The notes beneath the pieces were generated by a model. It worked only from the letters and a program-made list of their open reading frames with translations, made no database searches and was not told where the DNA came from. A program made the translations under genes and the position numbers. A stretch of 64,000 nt of DNA from Nocardia sp. NBC_00403 (GTDB lineage Bacteria; Actinomycetota; Actinomycetes; Mycobacteriales; Mycobacteriaceae), in contig NZ_CP107939.1 of NCBI RefSeq assembly GCF_036046055.1, positions 5,332,001 to 5,396,000 of the forward strand, written 5' to 3'. Below are positions 9,557-17,570 of this stretch, in pieces (within the stretch, counting starts at the first letter, position 1; every line of letters begins with the position of its first letter).

Positions 9557-10743
9557 GTGCCGCGTCAAGCAACCTTCGGTAGGTAATCCGGCAGCCGGAT
9601 CTTGGAGTTGACGGCGAACTCGCGCTTGGGCTGGGCGTGTTGGTTGTGCCAGCGGAGGTAGGCGCCGATCGCGGCGTCCTGTTCGCCGTGGCTGCAATGG
9701 TCGGTGCCGTTGAGAGCGAAGTAGCGCAACGCCGCGAATTCGGACTCGATCCAGTTCAACCACGACGAATAGGTCGGCAGGAACACCAGTTCCACGTCGT
9801 TGGCTGCGGCCCAGTCCCGGACCTCGGCTCGCTTGTGCGGGGAGAAGTTGTCGGCGATGACGTAGAGCTTGTCCCCGGGCCAGCGCTCCCGCAGCGACTT
9901 CAACAACGCCAGAAACTCCTGCCACCGCTTACGATCCCGGATCCGATAGTGGATCTTCCCGGTAGCCAGATCCAGAGCACCGAGTAGGTGCCGCACACCC
10001 TGGGTGCGGTGATAGGTCGCCCGCAACCGTTTCGGGCTTCGTCGCGGAAACCAGCCACGACCAGTGCGGGGTTGCAGGTTGAGCGGCCCGAACTCGTCCA
10101 CGCAAACCACCCGCCCATCGGCCGGCGGATGATCGTAGAGGTCGAGGACGCGGTTCATCTTGGCAGTGAACTCCGGATCGGTACCGGCTTTCCAGGTCTT
10201 GGTGGTCTGCCACGACACCCCCTCGGCTTTGAGGATCTTGCGCAGAGTCTCGCGGCTGATATCGGCGATCTCGTTGGTGACCAGTACTTCTCGCAGTTTC
10301 GACAGACTCCACACCGAGAACGGCCAGCCCAGGTCCCGCGGACAGCACCGAGCGATGCAAGCGATGCGTTCACGCGCCGCCCGATCCACCTTCTTCGGCC
10401 TGCCCGCGCTCCATTTTGGGTCCAGAGCCTCGAACCCCCGTTCGTTGAACTCGTGGATCACTTGCCGCACATAAGCTTCGCTGACCTGCATCAACCTCGC
10501 GATCGCGGGGACCGGCTGCCGCTGCGCCGAGGCCATCACCACGATCGCACGTCGCGTCCTGATCGGTTGTCTGCTCGTCTTCGTGATCTTCTGCAACCGG
10601 CGCCCCTCTTCCGGGGTCACCGCTCGCACAAACACTTCCGGCCTCCGGGCCACCGGCACCACCTCCACCGGCAGCATCACCGGCCACGTGCCCACGATCA
10701 ACTCGACACCCGGTTACCGGGGCAACCTACTTAGACGAGGCAC
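9557..10743 (-). mobile_element. IS630-family insertion sequence, complete copy
   Basis: The element is 1187 bp. The left end begins GTGCCGCGTCAAG; the right end, read inward on the other strand, begins GTGCCTCGTCTAAG, giving imperfect terminal inverted repeats. A TA dinucleotide flanks each end (9555-9556 and 10744-10745), the target duplication expected for IS630/Tc1-mariner elements. It carries one transposase gene and interrupts a response regulator gene. A second copy starts at 63839, and the two match base for base over the 162 bp visible. Confidence 0.92.
9565..10701 (-). CDS. IS630-family transposase
   Basis: The 378-residue protein contains an N-terminal winged/helix-turn-helix segment (IARLMQVSEAYVRQVIHEFN) and a DDE catalytic core. 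The first Asp is in VVCVDEFGPL, the second in VIADNFSPHK, and the Glu in WLNWIESEF, the classic IS630 arrangement. It spans nearly the whole element and is intact. The true start may be a little downstream, as the first 25 residues are not typical of the family. Confidence 0.92.
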   Translation of the reverse strand: MIVGTWPVMLPVEVVPVARRPEVFVRAVTPEEGRRLQKITKTSRQPIRTRRAIVVMASAQRQPVPAIARLMQVSEAYVRQVIHEFNERGFEALDPKWSAGRPKKVDRAARERIACIARCCPRDLGWPFSVWSLSKLREVLVTNEIADISRETLRKILKAEGVSWQTTKTWKAGTDPEFTAKMNRVLDLYDHPPADGRVVCVDEFGPLNLQPRTGRGWFPRRSPKRLRATYHRTQGVRHLLGALDLATGKIHYRIRDRKRWQEFLALLKSLRERWPGDKLYVIADNFSPHKRAEVRDWAAANDVELVFLPTYSSWLNWIESEFAALRYFALNGTDHCSHGEQDAAIGAYLRWHNQHAQPKREFAVNSKIRLPDYLPKVA

Positions 10744-11302
10744 TAGCCACCTGCAGCTTGGCCAACAGATTGCTGACGTGCACCTTCACTGTGCGTTCGG
10801 CCAGCCCCAGACTCGCACCGACATCACGATTGGATAGGCCGCGGCCAAGCAACATCAGTACATCTCGCTCTCGCGGGGTAAGTGCCGCTTCCGCCCGAAA
10901 ACTCAGCACGCGGGTCAGCGACGAACTCATCACCATGACACCCTGGTGGACGGCGCGAACCGCAGCTGCCAGGTCTGCACCGCTCATGTCCTTCAAGACA
11001 AATCCATCGGCGCCCGCGGCAAGAGCCCTGCGCACCTCCTGCGGCCGACCTATGGTCGTCAACATCAGAACTTTCGGCTGTTTTCCCGGCTTACCCCGGA
11101 GCCTGCGCAGCACTTCGATACCGTCCATGACCGGAAGGTAAAGATCCAACAATACGACGTCACTCAGCACAGCCGATTCGGCCAGCAACTCTTGCCCATC
11201 GGCGTGGTCGCCGATCACATGGATGTCATGTTGCGCGTCGAGAATCAATGCCAAGCCCTCACGGACCAGAGCGTGGTCGTCAACGACTGATACATGGATC
11301 AC
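10744..11302 (-). pseudogene. NarL/FixJ-type response regulator, 3' end removed by IS insertion
   Basis: The receiver domain begins MIHVSVVDDHALVREGLALI, with phospho-acceptor Asp in VVLLDLYLPVMDG and Lys in GFVLKDMSG. The LuxR-type domain begins LTPRERDVLMLLGRGLSNRD. The frame runs into the IS after KLQVAS and ends at 10727 inside it, replacing the last 20 or so residues with Ser-Lys. The lost part includes the final helix of the GerE fold, used in dimerisation. The gene is divergent from the histidine kinase gene at 11325, its evident partner. Residual function is possible but unlikely. Confidence 0.88.
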
Positions 11303-11324
11303 TGTCGGGGCCTACATTTGTGTC

Positions 11325-12458
11325 GTGACAAAACTGCTCCAAAATCGGTCGCTGACTGACGTCGCGATGGTTGTCCTGATCACAGTGCTTTTCTGGGTGA
11401 GCAGAGTGTGGTCGCCCGACCATGCGTCGATCGGACTGATACTCAGTATCTGCCAGATCTTCCCGTTGTTGTTCCGTCGGTACTTCCCAGGCTGGGTACT
11501 GGGAATAGCCACGGGCGCGACAGTGGCCCACCTGTGGGCAGGCTTGCCATACAACATCGGCTACATGCCGGTACTGGTAGCCCTCCACGCCGCGGCCAGC
11601 TCCCGTGCCTACGCGGTCCACTGGTGCCTGTGCGGGCTGGCGACCGCCGCGGTCGGAATCGCAATAGTAGCGGCGAAGGGGCCCGTCGACGGAGCGCTGC
11701 TCGCCACGGCCGCGTGCTGGGTGGCGTGGATGTCGGGAATGGACCGACGACGACACGCCGCCGAAGGAGCAGACCGCGCAGCTCAACGAACGCGCTACCA
11801 TCTCGCCAAGCTGACCGCCGAGCGCCGTGAGCGAACTGCAAGGCAGCTGCACGACACTCTCGGACGCTCCACCACGGTGATGCTCATTCAGGCCGAGGCA
11901 TTACGGACTGTCGGCAATCTCGTCCAGGACGATCGGAAACGCGTGGACATATTGCTCGCCGCAGGACGGGACGCCCTCACGCAAGTTCGCCACGCCATCG
12001 ACGATCTTCACATCGATGGCACAACCGACCCGACGCCGAGGCTGACCGATGTGTTGGCGCAACTCTCGGACGCTGGATTAGTCCTGGAACACGTTCCGGA
12101 GCTCAACGACGTTCCTGCGTACGCCGGCGGCATCGTTGATCGTGTCATCATGGAATCGGCGACCAATGCTCTACGACACAACGGCCCGGGTGTCCGGCTC
12201 GTAATCCACGCCGTAGTGCAACACGACCACATCCGGATCACAGCCCGCAACCATCGGCTGACCGATCGCCCGACCTGTATCGGTTACGGCTTGGCCAGCC
12301 TGCGAAAGCAGGTGGTAGCAACCGGTGGTTCGTTCGAATTCGGTCTCATCGAGAACAATGACTGGAAAGTCACTGCCGTCATCGGCCTTACTCCCCTGCG
12401 CATTCGACAACTGCGAGGTGGTGTCCAACCGTCAAACGCGATCGATCGGTCGGCATGA
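11325..12458 (+). CDS. sensor histidine kinase (NarL-partner, HisKA_3 type)
   Basis: From GTG 11325 (VTKLLQNRSL) the product is 377 residues. The first 140 contain about four to five hydrophobic segments, a membrane sensor of the DUF-type found in actinobacterial kinases. The HisKA_3 dimerisation segment follows with the phospho-acceptor His in RQLHDTLGRSTTV. The ATPase domain has the N box VIMESATNALRHNGPG and a G box GYGLASLRKQV. It is divergent from the response regulator gene (22-bp gap). Because the regulator is IS-disrupted, signalling output from this kinase is probably lost or redirected. Confidence 0.85.
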   Translation: MTKLLQNRSLTDVAMVVLITVLFWVSRVWSPDHASIGLILSICQIFPLLFRRYFPGWVLGIATGATVAHLWAGLPYNIGYMPVLVALHAAASSRAYAVHWCLCGLATAAVGIAIVAAKGPVDGALLATAACWVAWMSGMDRRRHAAEGADRAAQRTRYHLAKLTAERRERTARQLHDTLGRSTTVMLIQAEALRTVGNLVQDDRKRVDILLAAGRDALTQVRHAIDDLHIDGTTDPTPRLTDVLAQLSDAGLVLEHVPELNDVPAYAGGIVDRVIMESATNALRHNGPGVRLVIHAVVQHDHIRITARNHRLTDRPTCIGYGLASLRKQVVATGGSFEFGLIENNDWKVTAVIGLTPLRIRQLRGGVQPSNAIDRSA

Positions 12459-12740
12459 ATCATCGACCGACTCCGCTTCGATGCAACCGAGACGGCAGGG
12501 CTGACGCCGAGTGCCAGAGATTCCGGTCGGATTGCCCTGTGCGGATGTCCCGGCACGAGCCCCGCTGACGCAGGTCCCGATGCGCGTGGCAAGACCGCAC
12601 ATCGCCACCAGGCCCAGACGTCAATCCGCGTAGAGCGGTTCGCAGGACAACTCCGATGTGCGGCGCGCGACCGCCTCGGATACTTCGCCCGCTCAGGACA
12701 GCGCGGCCAGGTTCTCGCGTCCGCGATGACCAAGGCGCAT

Positions 12741-13568
12741 TCACGCGCGCATACGTTCGAGAAACAGTCGCCGGGCGTCGCGCGACAGAACCAACGGAAT
12801 CTGGGGCGCGGTCAGGCCCGCCTCCACCATCTTTTCCGGCGTCTTCCGCGACTCGTGGTCTTTCGGCACACTCTCGTCTTCCTTGAAACCGACGCGCCGA
12901 TGCGCCGCCTCGGCCACGGTGCCCTCGGTTGTGCCGGAGTAGGTGTCGACGTCACCCAGGAACTCGAGTGCGGTACGCATCAGGTGACTGCCGATCTTGT
13001 GACCGTGGAACTCCGGCAGCACATGCCATGCGATCAGCTCGTCCGAACGGTGCGATGCCCAGATGAAACCGGCGAACTCACCGTCCTGTCTTGCGACGAA
13101 AATGCCTGGGCTGCCGTCGGCCAGGCGCTCCCGATACCGCGGGCGCCAGCGCAATGCCATATCTGCCACGAGACGCTCCACCCCTCCGGTTTCGGCACCA
13201 GGGAGATCTTTGTAGGCGATTCCGGCGCCGGCCAGCAGCGCGCGGACGATGTCATCGGCATCCGTGACGGTGGCCGGAAGAATATCGGGCGGGCGCATTG
13301 CCACGGTCGGAGCGCTCGTAGCGAGCGGAAGATCGACGGGCATCGACCGAGCGGCGCCGTCTCGGCCGTTGTGTGGCCGCAATCCAGCGCCGACTTTAGT
13401 GATTTCACCTTGGTTATCGACATCGACCACCGCACTGCGCCGCGCTATTTCACGCAGCCCGCCACTGTCGTTCGTATAACGGTGGTGGACCAAACCGGCA
13501 GCCTCCTCGGCCGAATCGACCACACGTTTGGCTCCTATGGAGAGCGTTCGACCAATATCAAAGACCAC
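12741..13568 (-). CDS. GNAT-family N-acetyltransferase
   Basis: The 275-residue protein has an N-terminal region of about 95 residues without a recognised domain. A GNAT fold follows at about 95-225: VTDADDIVRALLAGAG, GIFVARQDGEFAGFIWA, WHVLPEFHGHKIGSHLM (the acetyl-CoA pyrophosphate loop, G-H-K-I-G in place of Q/R-x-x-G-x-G/A) and HRRVGFKEDE. The substrate is unknown. The loop departs from consensus, so activity is not certain. The start could be later, because residues 1-95 may derive from an upstream frame. The preceding 12459-12740 stretch holds no gene I can support. Confidence 0.65.
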   Translation of the reverse strand: MVFDIGRTLSIGAKRVVDSAEEAAGLVHHRYTNDSGGLREIARRSAVVDVDNQGEITKVGAGLRPHNGRDGAARSMPVDLPLATSAPTVAMRPPDILPATVTDADDIVRALLAGAGIAYKDLPGAETGGVERLVADMALRWRPRYRERLADGSPGIFVARQDGEFAGFIWASHRSDELIAWHVLPEFHGHKIGSHLMRTALEFLGDVDTYSGTTEGTVAEAAHRRVGFKEDESVPKDHESRKTPEKMVEAGLTAPQIPLVLSRDARRLFLERMRA

Positions 13569-13742
13569 AAATGAACCTTCCTCGAGAGGTTCGGGAGTTC
13601 ATGCCACGAAAAAGCGGGAACCGTCGCTGAGCAGCACAGCAGAAACCATCGCTACGCAAATATCCATTTGCGGGAATGGCGGGAGATATTACGACGAGAC
13701 CCGCACCCGAGCATGCTGGAGCGCGCCTTCTCACGGAAGCGG

Positions 13743-13762
13743 CGTAGGTACTAGTACCTACG
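13743..13762. promoter_or_regulatory. 20-bp perfect palindrome (orphan operator-like site)
   Basis: CGTAGGTACTAGTACCTACG equals its own reverse complement. It shares GTAGGTACT with the operator-like repeat at 55798-55824 upstream of the HxlR gene. No intact gene begins within 200 bp, and the surrounding 13569-14198 stretch otherwise holds only decayed fragments. It may be the operator of a regulator gene since lost. Confidence 0.45.
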
Positions 13763-13858
13763 TACTACTATTGATCATTCATGGGGTAATTCGATTCGCG
13801 TGAAGATCTCGCCAAACAATTCACATGGGCAAATGCGAGTTGTCTCCGCGTCTCGGGA

Positions 13859-13930
13859 TCAATCCGTTCGGGAGAACTCGATGCCGAGGATGTCGTCGGC
13901 GAGCAATGCGGCCCGGGTCCGGCTGTCGAC
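13859..13930 (-). pseudogene. relic resembling the C-terminus of a LuxR-type response regulator
   Basis: A minus-strand fragment reads VDSRTRAALLADDILGIEFS before a stop at 13859-13861. It closely parallels the severed tail of the regulator at 9484-9556 (ASRTQAALLADDVLGFAIS). No receiver domain is upstream; the frame soon meets stops. It looks like a leftover from a second two-component regulator or a duplication. Confidence 0.4.
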
Positions 13931-14198
13931 CCTTTGGAAGTCACCGAAGCCACTCGTATCGACGGAAGCAGCAGGGTAGATCCAGGAGAGGGCGACGCTC
14001 GCGACTTTGGCCAGGTCAGCCGACGGTCATCGCCGTGTTGCCGACCTGGAGGTTGTCGAGCGGCGCAGTAGCGCGGCGTCGAGCTTCGTCATGGCGCAAT
14101 CGCGCGGCGGCCTTCTGGTGCGAGGAGTTGTCAGCACACAGCATCGCTGGAATCGGTTGTGTCCAAACCTGCTTGACCGCCAACGCCTGACTCAGCGG

Positions 14199-14666
14199 AT
14201 GACCACCACAACCGAGAACCTGTCCGACAGCGCCAGACTCATCGACGTGGCGCTCGAACTACTCGAAAATCCCCAACAATAGTATCGCCGATGCAACGAC
14301 AAACAACGCCAGATGTTCAACCAGACCATCTTCCACGCCCTCTACATCGACGACGAGCAGATCACCGACCACAACTTCCGCGAACCATTCGGTCGTCTCC
14401 ACTCCGTCCAGCGCACAGAGTATTCCAACCGCCCCGCCCCCGTTGGCGGGGCTGCAGACGCCGGGGCCGCCGACACCAAGAACGCCACCGCTCCCCATGG
14501 AAGCGATGGCGTTAGCGTCTTGCTGCACGGCGTTAATTTTGCGCCGTGTTCTAGTAAGCCCCCCAAGGTGGGCCTAACGCTCCACAACGCGAACACCCTG
14601 GTGGCGGTCGGGCCGCAGATCCGGGTCCAACCGGTCGGCACCCGCACGGCGAGCGCGGTTCGATAG
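14199..14666 (+). pseudogene. decayed C-terminal part of a large serine recombinase
   Basis: The frame reads SARLIDVALELLENPQQ, then TAG at 14280-14282, then continues in the same frame as RRCNDKQRQMFNQTIFHALY and YIDDEQITDHNFREPFGRL. This matches the C-terminal region of actinobacterial site-specific serine recombinases (R-x-x-x-N-Q-x-x-F and EPF motifs). The catalytic Ser domain is missing. It is an integrase relic of a lost element, in keeping with the tRNA-Ala 3' stub at 16032. Confidence 0.6.
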
Positions 14667-14805
14667 CGGCAAGCCGTCGAGCGGCAGGCCACTGTCGTGC
14701 GACTGTGGACCGCCCGCTTAGCGGCATGAGCGGATGTGTCAAAATTCGTTCGCCCCAAGATATTTCGGGCCTGGACAGTCGCTCCTCGTCCGATACCCTC
14801 GTTGG

Positions 14806-15696
14806 ATGTCTCTCGACATCACCCTGGCGAACGTGTTGGCCCACTGCGGCGGCGATCCCGAACAGGCCGCCCGCCACCTGTCTCGCGCGATCGCAACCGC
14901 GCCGTCCGACCCCGCGGCTTACACGGCCGCGGTCGAGCTACTGCCCGCACTCGGCGAGTTGTCCGCCGACGACCTGAGCGTCGCGCCGATCCTGGCATTC
15001 CGCCACTTCCTCGACGGCCGGATGGACGATGCCGCGCTCACGCTCGGTGCGCTCAGCGGCGTCAGCCCGCGGATCGCATGGGCTGACGCTCCCTGGTTCT
15101 CCGAGGCGTCTTTCCTTTCCGGGGTGAGCACCGAGGCCCTGCGCGAGGCGGTATACCGACTCTTCGACCACACGGCGGTGCCTGCCGACGCCGCCGCCCG
15201 GCCCTGGCTGCGGGCGGTCGAGACGGTCAGGTCTCGGGCGGGTCTGGGCCCCGAAGACTTAGCCGGAATGGCGATCTCGCTCCGCCTCTTGGGCCGAACC
15301 GACGAGTCGCTGGCTCTGTGCGACCGCGCCGACGCCGTGGGCCGAACCGTGCTGGCGGAGGTCGTTCGAGCCGGAACCTGGCGGCTGCTAGGGAACCACG
15401 ACGAAACGGCCGCCGCATTCCGTCGTGCACTCACTCTGGAACCGGACAACTGGTCACTCCATCTCGACCTGTCCGACCTGTACGCAGAGCAGGGCGACCA
15501 TCCCGCCGCTCTCGCCGCTGCCCAAGCGGGCCTGAGCCACGCCCCGAACGAACCCAAGTTGCTCGCCGCTCGCGCAGCCCACCATGCTCGTCTTGCCCGC
15601 ACCGCCGAAGCACTTCGTGAATTCGAGCGCCTGGCCTCCGACATCGATCCTGCCTACTGCCAATGGCTCCGCGAACAGGCCACAGGCGCAGCCTGA
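14806..15696 (+). CDS. tetratricopeptide-repeat protein
   Basis: From ATG 14806 (MSLDITLANVLAH) the product is 296 residues of alpha-helical Ala/Leu-rich sequence. The C-terminal half shows TPR-like units, for example LLGNHDETAAAFRRALTLEP and LYAEQGDHPAALAAAQAGL. There is no signal peptide or catalytic motif, so it is a likely cytosolic scaffold of unknown partner. An in-frame ATG at 14734 would add a low-quality extension and is not preferred. Confidence 0.7.
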   Translation: MSLDITLANVLAHCGGDPEQAARHLSRAIATAPSDPAAYTAAVELLPALGELSADDLSVAPILAFRHFLDGRMDDAALTLGALSGVSPRIAWADAPWFSEASFLSGVSTEALREAVYRLFDHTAVPADAAARPWLRAVETVRSRAGLGPEDLAGMAISLRLLGRTDESLALCDRADAVGRTVLAEVVRAGTWRLLGNHDETAAAFRRALTLEPDNWSLHLDLSDLYAEQGDHPAALAAAQAGLSHAPNEPKLLAARAAHHARLARTAEALREFERLASDIDPAYCQWLREQATGAA

Positions 15697-15745
15697 GAAC
15701 ACCGCCAGCACAGAGCCCAGCTCCGCGTCTGCAACATCGACCCGT

Positions 15746-15901
15746 TCGTCGCTCGTCGATTCCCAAACACGACCCGACGCCGATGAGGCACTCTTCGTCA
15801 TCGCCCGCACCATCGGCTGGATTGCGCATACCCTCGAGGAATACAACGAGCCGCCACTACGATTCCGGCCCACCAGCCACACACCCGAACCAATCGGATG
15901 A
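15746..15901 (+). pseudogene. 3' relic of a citrate/2-methylcitrate synthase gene
   Basis: A frame ending at 15901 reads DADEALFVIARTIGWIAHTL then EEYNEPPLRFRPTS. This is the C-terminal helix pattern of citrate synthases (ARxxGWxAHxxEE and PxRFRP). The remaining 300-odd residues of the enzyme are absent upstream, where the TPR gene ends at 15696. Confidence 0.6.
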
Positions 15902-16031
15902 ATGCACTCAATTCGGCATGAGCGGATGTCGGCGCACGCTGGGGGACACACTGAGATAGGGGATGCAAGCCTCGCCGGATCGACGGAGCCGGCGGGGCTG
16001 CTTGATCGGGTGTTCGCGCAATGCGGGCTTG

Positions 16032-16059
16032 TGGAGCTAAGGGGACTCGAACCCCTGAC
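16032..16059 (-). other. isolated 3' end of a tRNA-Ala (candidate attachment-site scar)
   Basis: On the minus strand these 28 nt form an exact T arm plus 3' acceptor strand: GTC, AGGGG, TTCGAGT, CCCCT, TAGCTCCA. This is the ending of bacterial tRNA-Ala. Upstream sequence on that strand does not continue into anticodon or D arms, so it is not a functional tRNA. Such stubs are left at the far end of elements integrated into tRNA genes. Confidence 0.6.
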
Positions 16060-16272
16060 AGCAACCCATCAAACGACCAGGTCAGCGAATTGACCCCTGC
16101 GCAACGCCGCCGCTCAACTGCCGTTTCACGACGTGTCACTACATTTCACGACAGAAGATACCACTCTGCTGATGGCACGGTCATCACGCGGTCAGCGCAT
16201 GGATCGGGATGCCGGGTGATGACGGCGTCATCACCCCAGATCCCGGTCCAACGTACTCAAATTTTACGGCTA

Positions 16273-16456
16273 GCCAGAGCAGCACGAACGGTTCATCGAC
16301 GCCCCAGCTGAAGCGTTCAAACACCTCGTCGATGAGTACGTCACGGTCGCGCTCAACCGCAATTCCGGACTGTTCGGACCGGGCAAGTCGTTGACCGACT
16401 GTCTTCGACGGGATGGCGCCGAGCTGTCGGAGGCAATGTCCTCACGACTCCGCTGA
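16273..16456 (+). other. short unidentified coding-like fragment
   Basis: A stop-bounded frame reads HERFIDAPAEAFKHLVDEYV then TVALNRNSGLFGPGKSLTDC and ends at 16454-16456. The composition is that of a real helical protein, but there is no start codon and I do not recognise the family. It lies among relics and is probably the 3' end of a lost gene. The rest of 16060-16717 shows nothing I can support. Confidence 0.25.
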
Positions 16457-16717
16457 GATGAACCGCGCGGTGGACACGCCTTCCTGGGGTTCCGGTAGTA
16501 ATCGCCGAAAAAACAACGGATATGGCATAGCCCTGGTCAGGAGTGGTCCGTCGTTTTGGGCTATGGGGCAGTGTGTTTGGTGCTTGGCTTGGCTGCCGAT
16601 GATGATGGTCGGCGCGGTGGAGGTCGTGGTTCGTGGCGCCGGGGTGTATACAGCACCAACACGAAAACCGGCTTGTACCAGCGCGCTACGCCATATCCGC
16701 CCAAAATTCGGCCGATA

Positions 16718-17356
16718 CTACGGCGACCCCTCGTAGCCGAGGCCGGTGACGCGCAACAGTGGCTCGACCGGGAGAACATTGGCGAAGCCGTGCGTGGTGC
16801 CGGGGTAGGACTTGATGTCGTGTTCGACGCCGAGTTCGGTCAGTGCGCGGTCGAGTTCGGCGGGTGCGCCGATCAGTGACGGGTCGAGTGCCACGTAGCT
16901 GGCCACCACCGGGCACGAGCCCTCCAGCCGGGCGCGATAGTCGCCGTAGAGGCCCGGATAGAACGGCGCTGCCGCGTCGAATCCCCGGGGAGCGGTGAGC
17001 AACGCGAAACCATCGCCCATGCAGAAGCCGACGACCGCGATTTTGCGTGTGCAGTCGGCGTCGACCAGCAGGCGGTCACGCGCGGCGAGGATGTCGCGCA
17101 CCGGCGGGCCGTCGCCGGTGACCAACAATGCGCGGAAGACCGAGCGAATGCAGCGAACTCGGCCGCGAGAGAACAGATTCGGGGCGATCGTGAGGTAGCC
17201 GTAGTCGGCCAGCATCTCGACATTGCTGCGCAGATCGGCGCTGAAACCCACTTCGTCGTGCAGCACCACAGTGCCCGGCCAACGCCCCGCGCCGGTGGGG
17301 CGGGCCAGGATCGCCTCGATGGTGCCGTCGGGCGCGTCGAGCTCGATGGTCTTCAT
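16718..17356 (-). CDS. dienelactone hydrolase family protein
   Basis: The 212-residue alpha/beta hydrolase has a Cys nucleophile elbow GFCMGDGF. The His appears in PGTTHGFAN and the acid probably in YVALDPS. Family members hydrolyse dienelactones or related esters in aromatic breakdown. It is slightly shorter than the usual 230-240 residues. It is divergent from the secreted lipase gene at 17571. The substrate is not determined. Confidence 0.85.
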   Translation of the reverse strand: MKTIELDAPDGTIEAILARPTGAGRWPGTVVLHDEVGFSADLRSNVEMLADYGYLTIAPNLFSRGRVRCIRSVFRALLVTGDGPPVRDILAARDRLLVDADCTRKIAVVGFCMGDGFALLTAPRGFDAAAPFYPGLYGDYRARLEGSCPVVASYVALDPSLIGAPAELDRALTELGVEHDIKSYPGTTHGFANVLPVEPLLRVTGLGYEGSP

Positions 17357-17570
17357 GCCTAGCGAATCTAGGGCACTGTCTCAGACGTGTGCAGCACCGC
17401 GTCGGCAAATATCTCCGATCGCACACGACCATCGAAATCACCGAACTTCGCACTTCGGTCGGCTAACGTCTGCGCGGAAGGAGTCCGGAGCGGTACCCGA
17501 TCGACAGCGCGCAGCAAGCCTTGCGTGGTGGGCGGAGCTCCGGTGGTGCAGCTTTCGACAGAAAGGCAAC

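Noticed and set aside
9557..10743. plus-strand frames inside the IS630 element
   Set aside because: They are antisense shadows of the intact transposase with no motif.
15902..16093. 63-codon plus-strand frame containing VELRGLEPLT
   Set aside because: That peptide is the antisense reading of a tRNA 3' end, a well-known annotation artefact.
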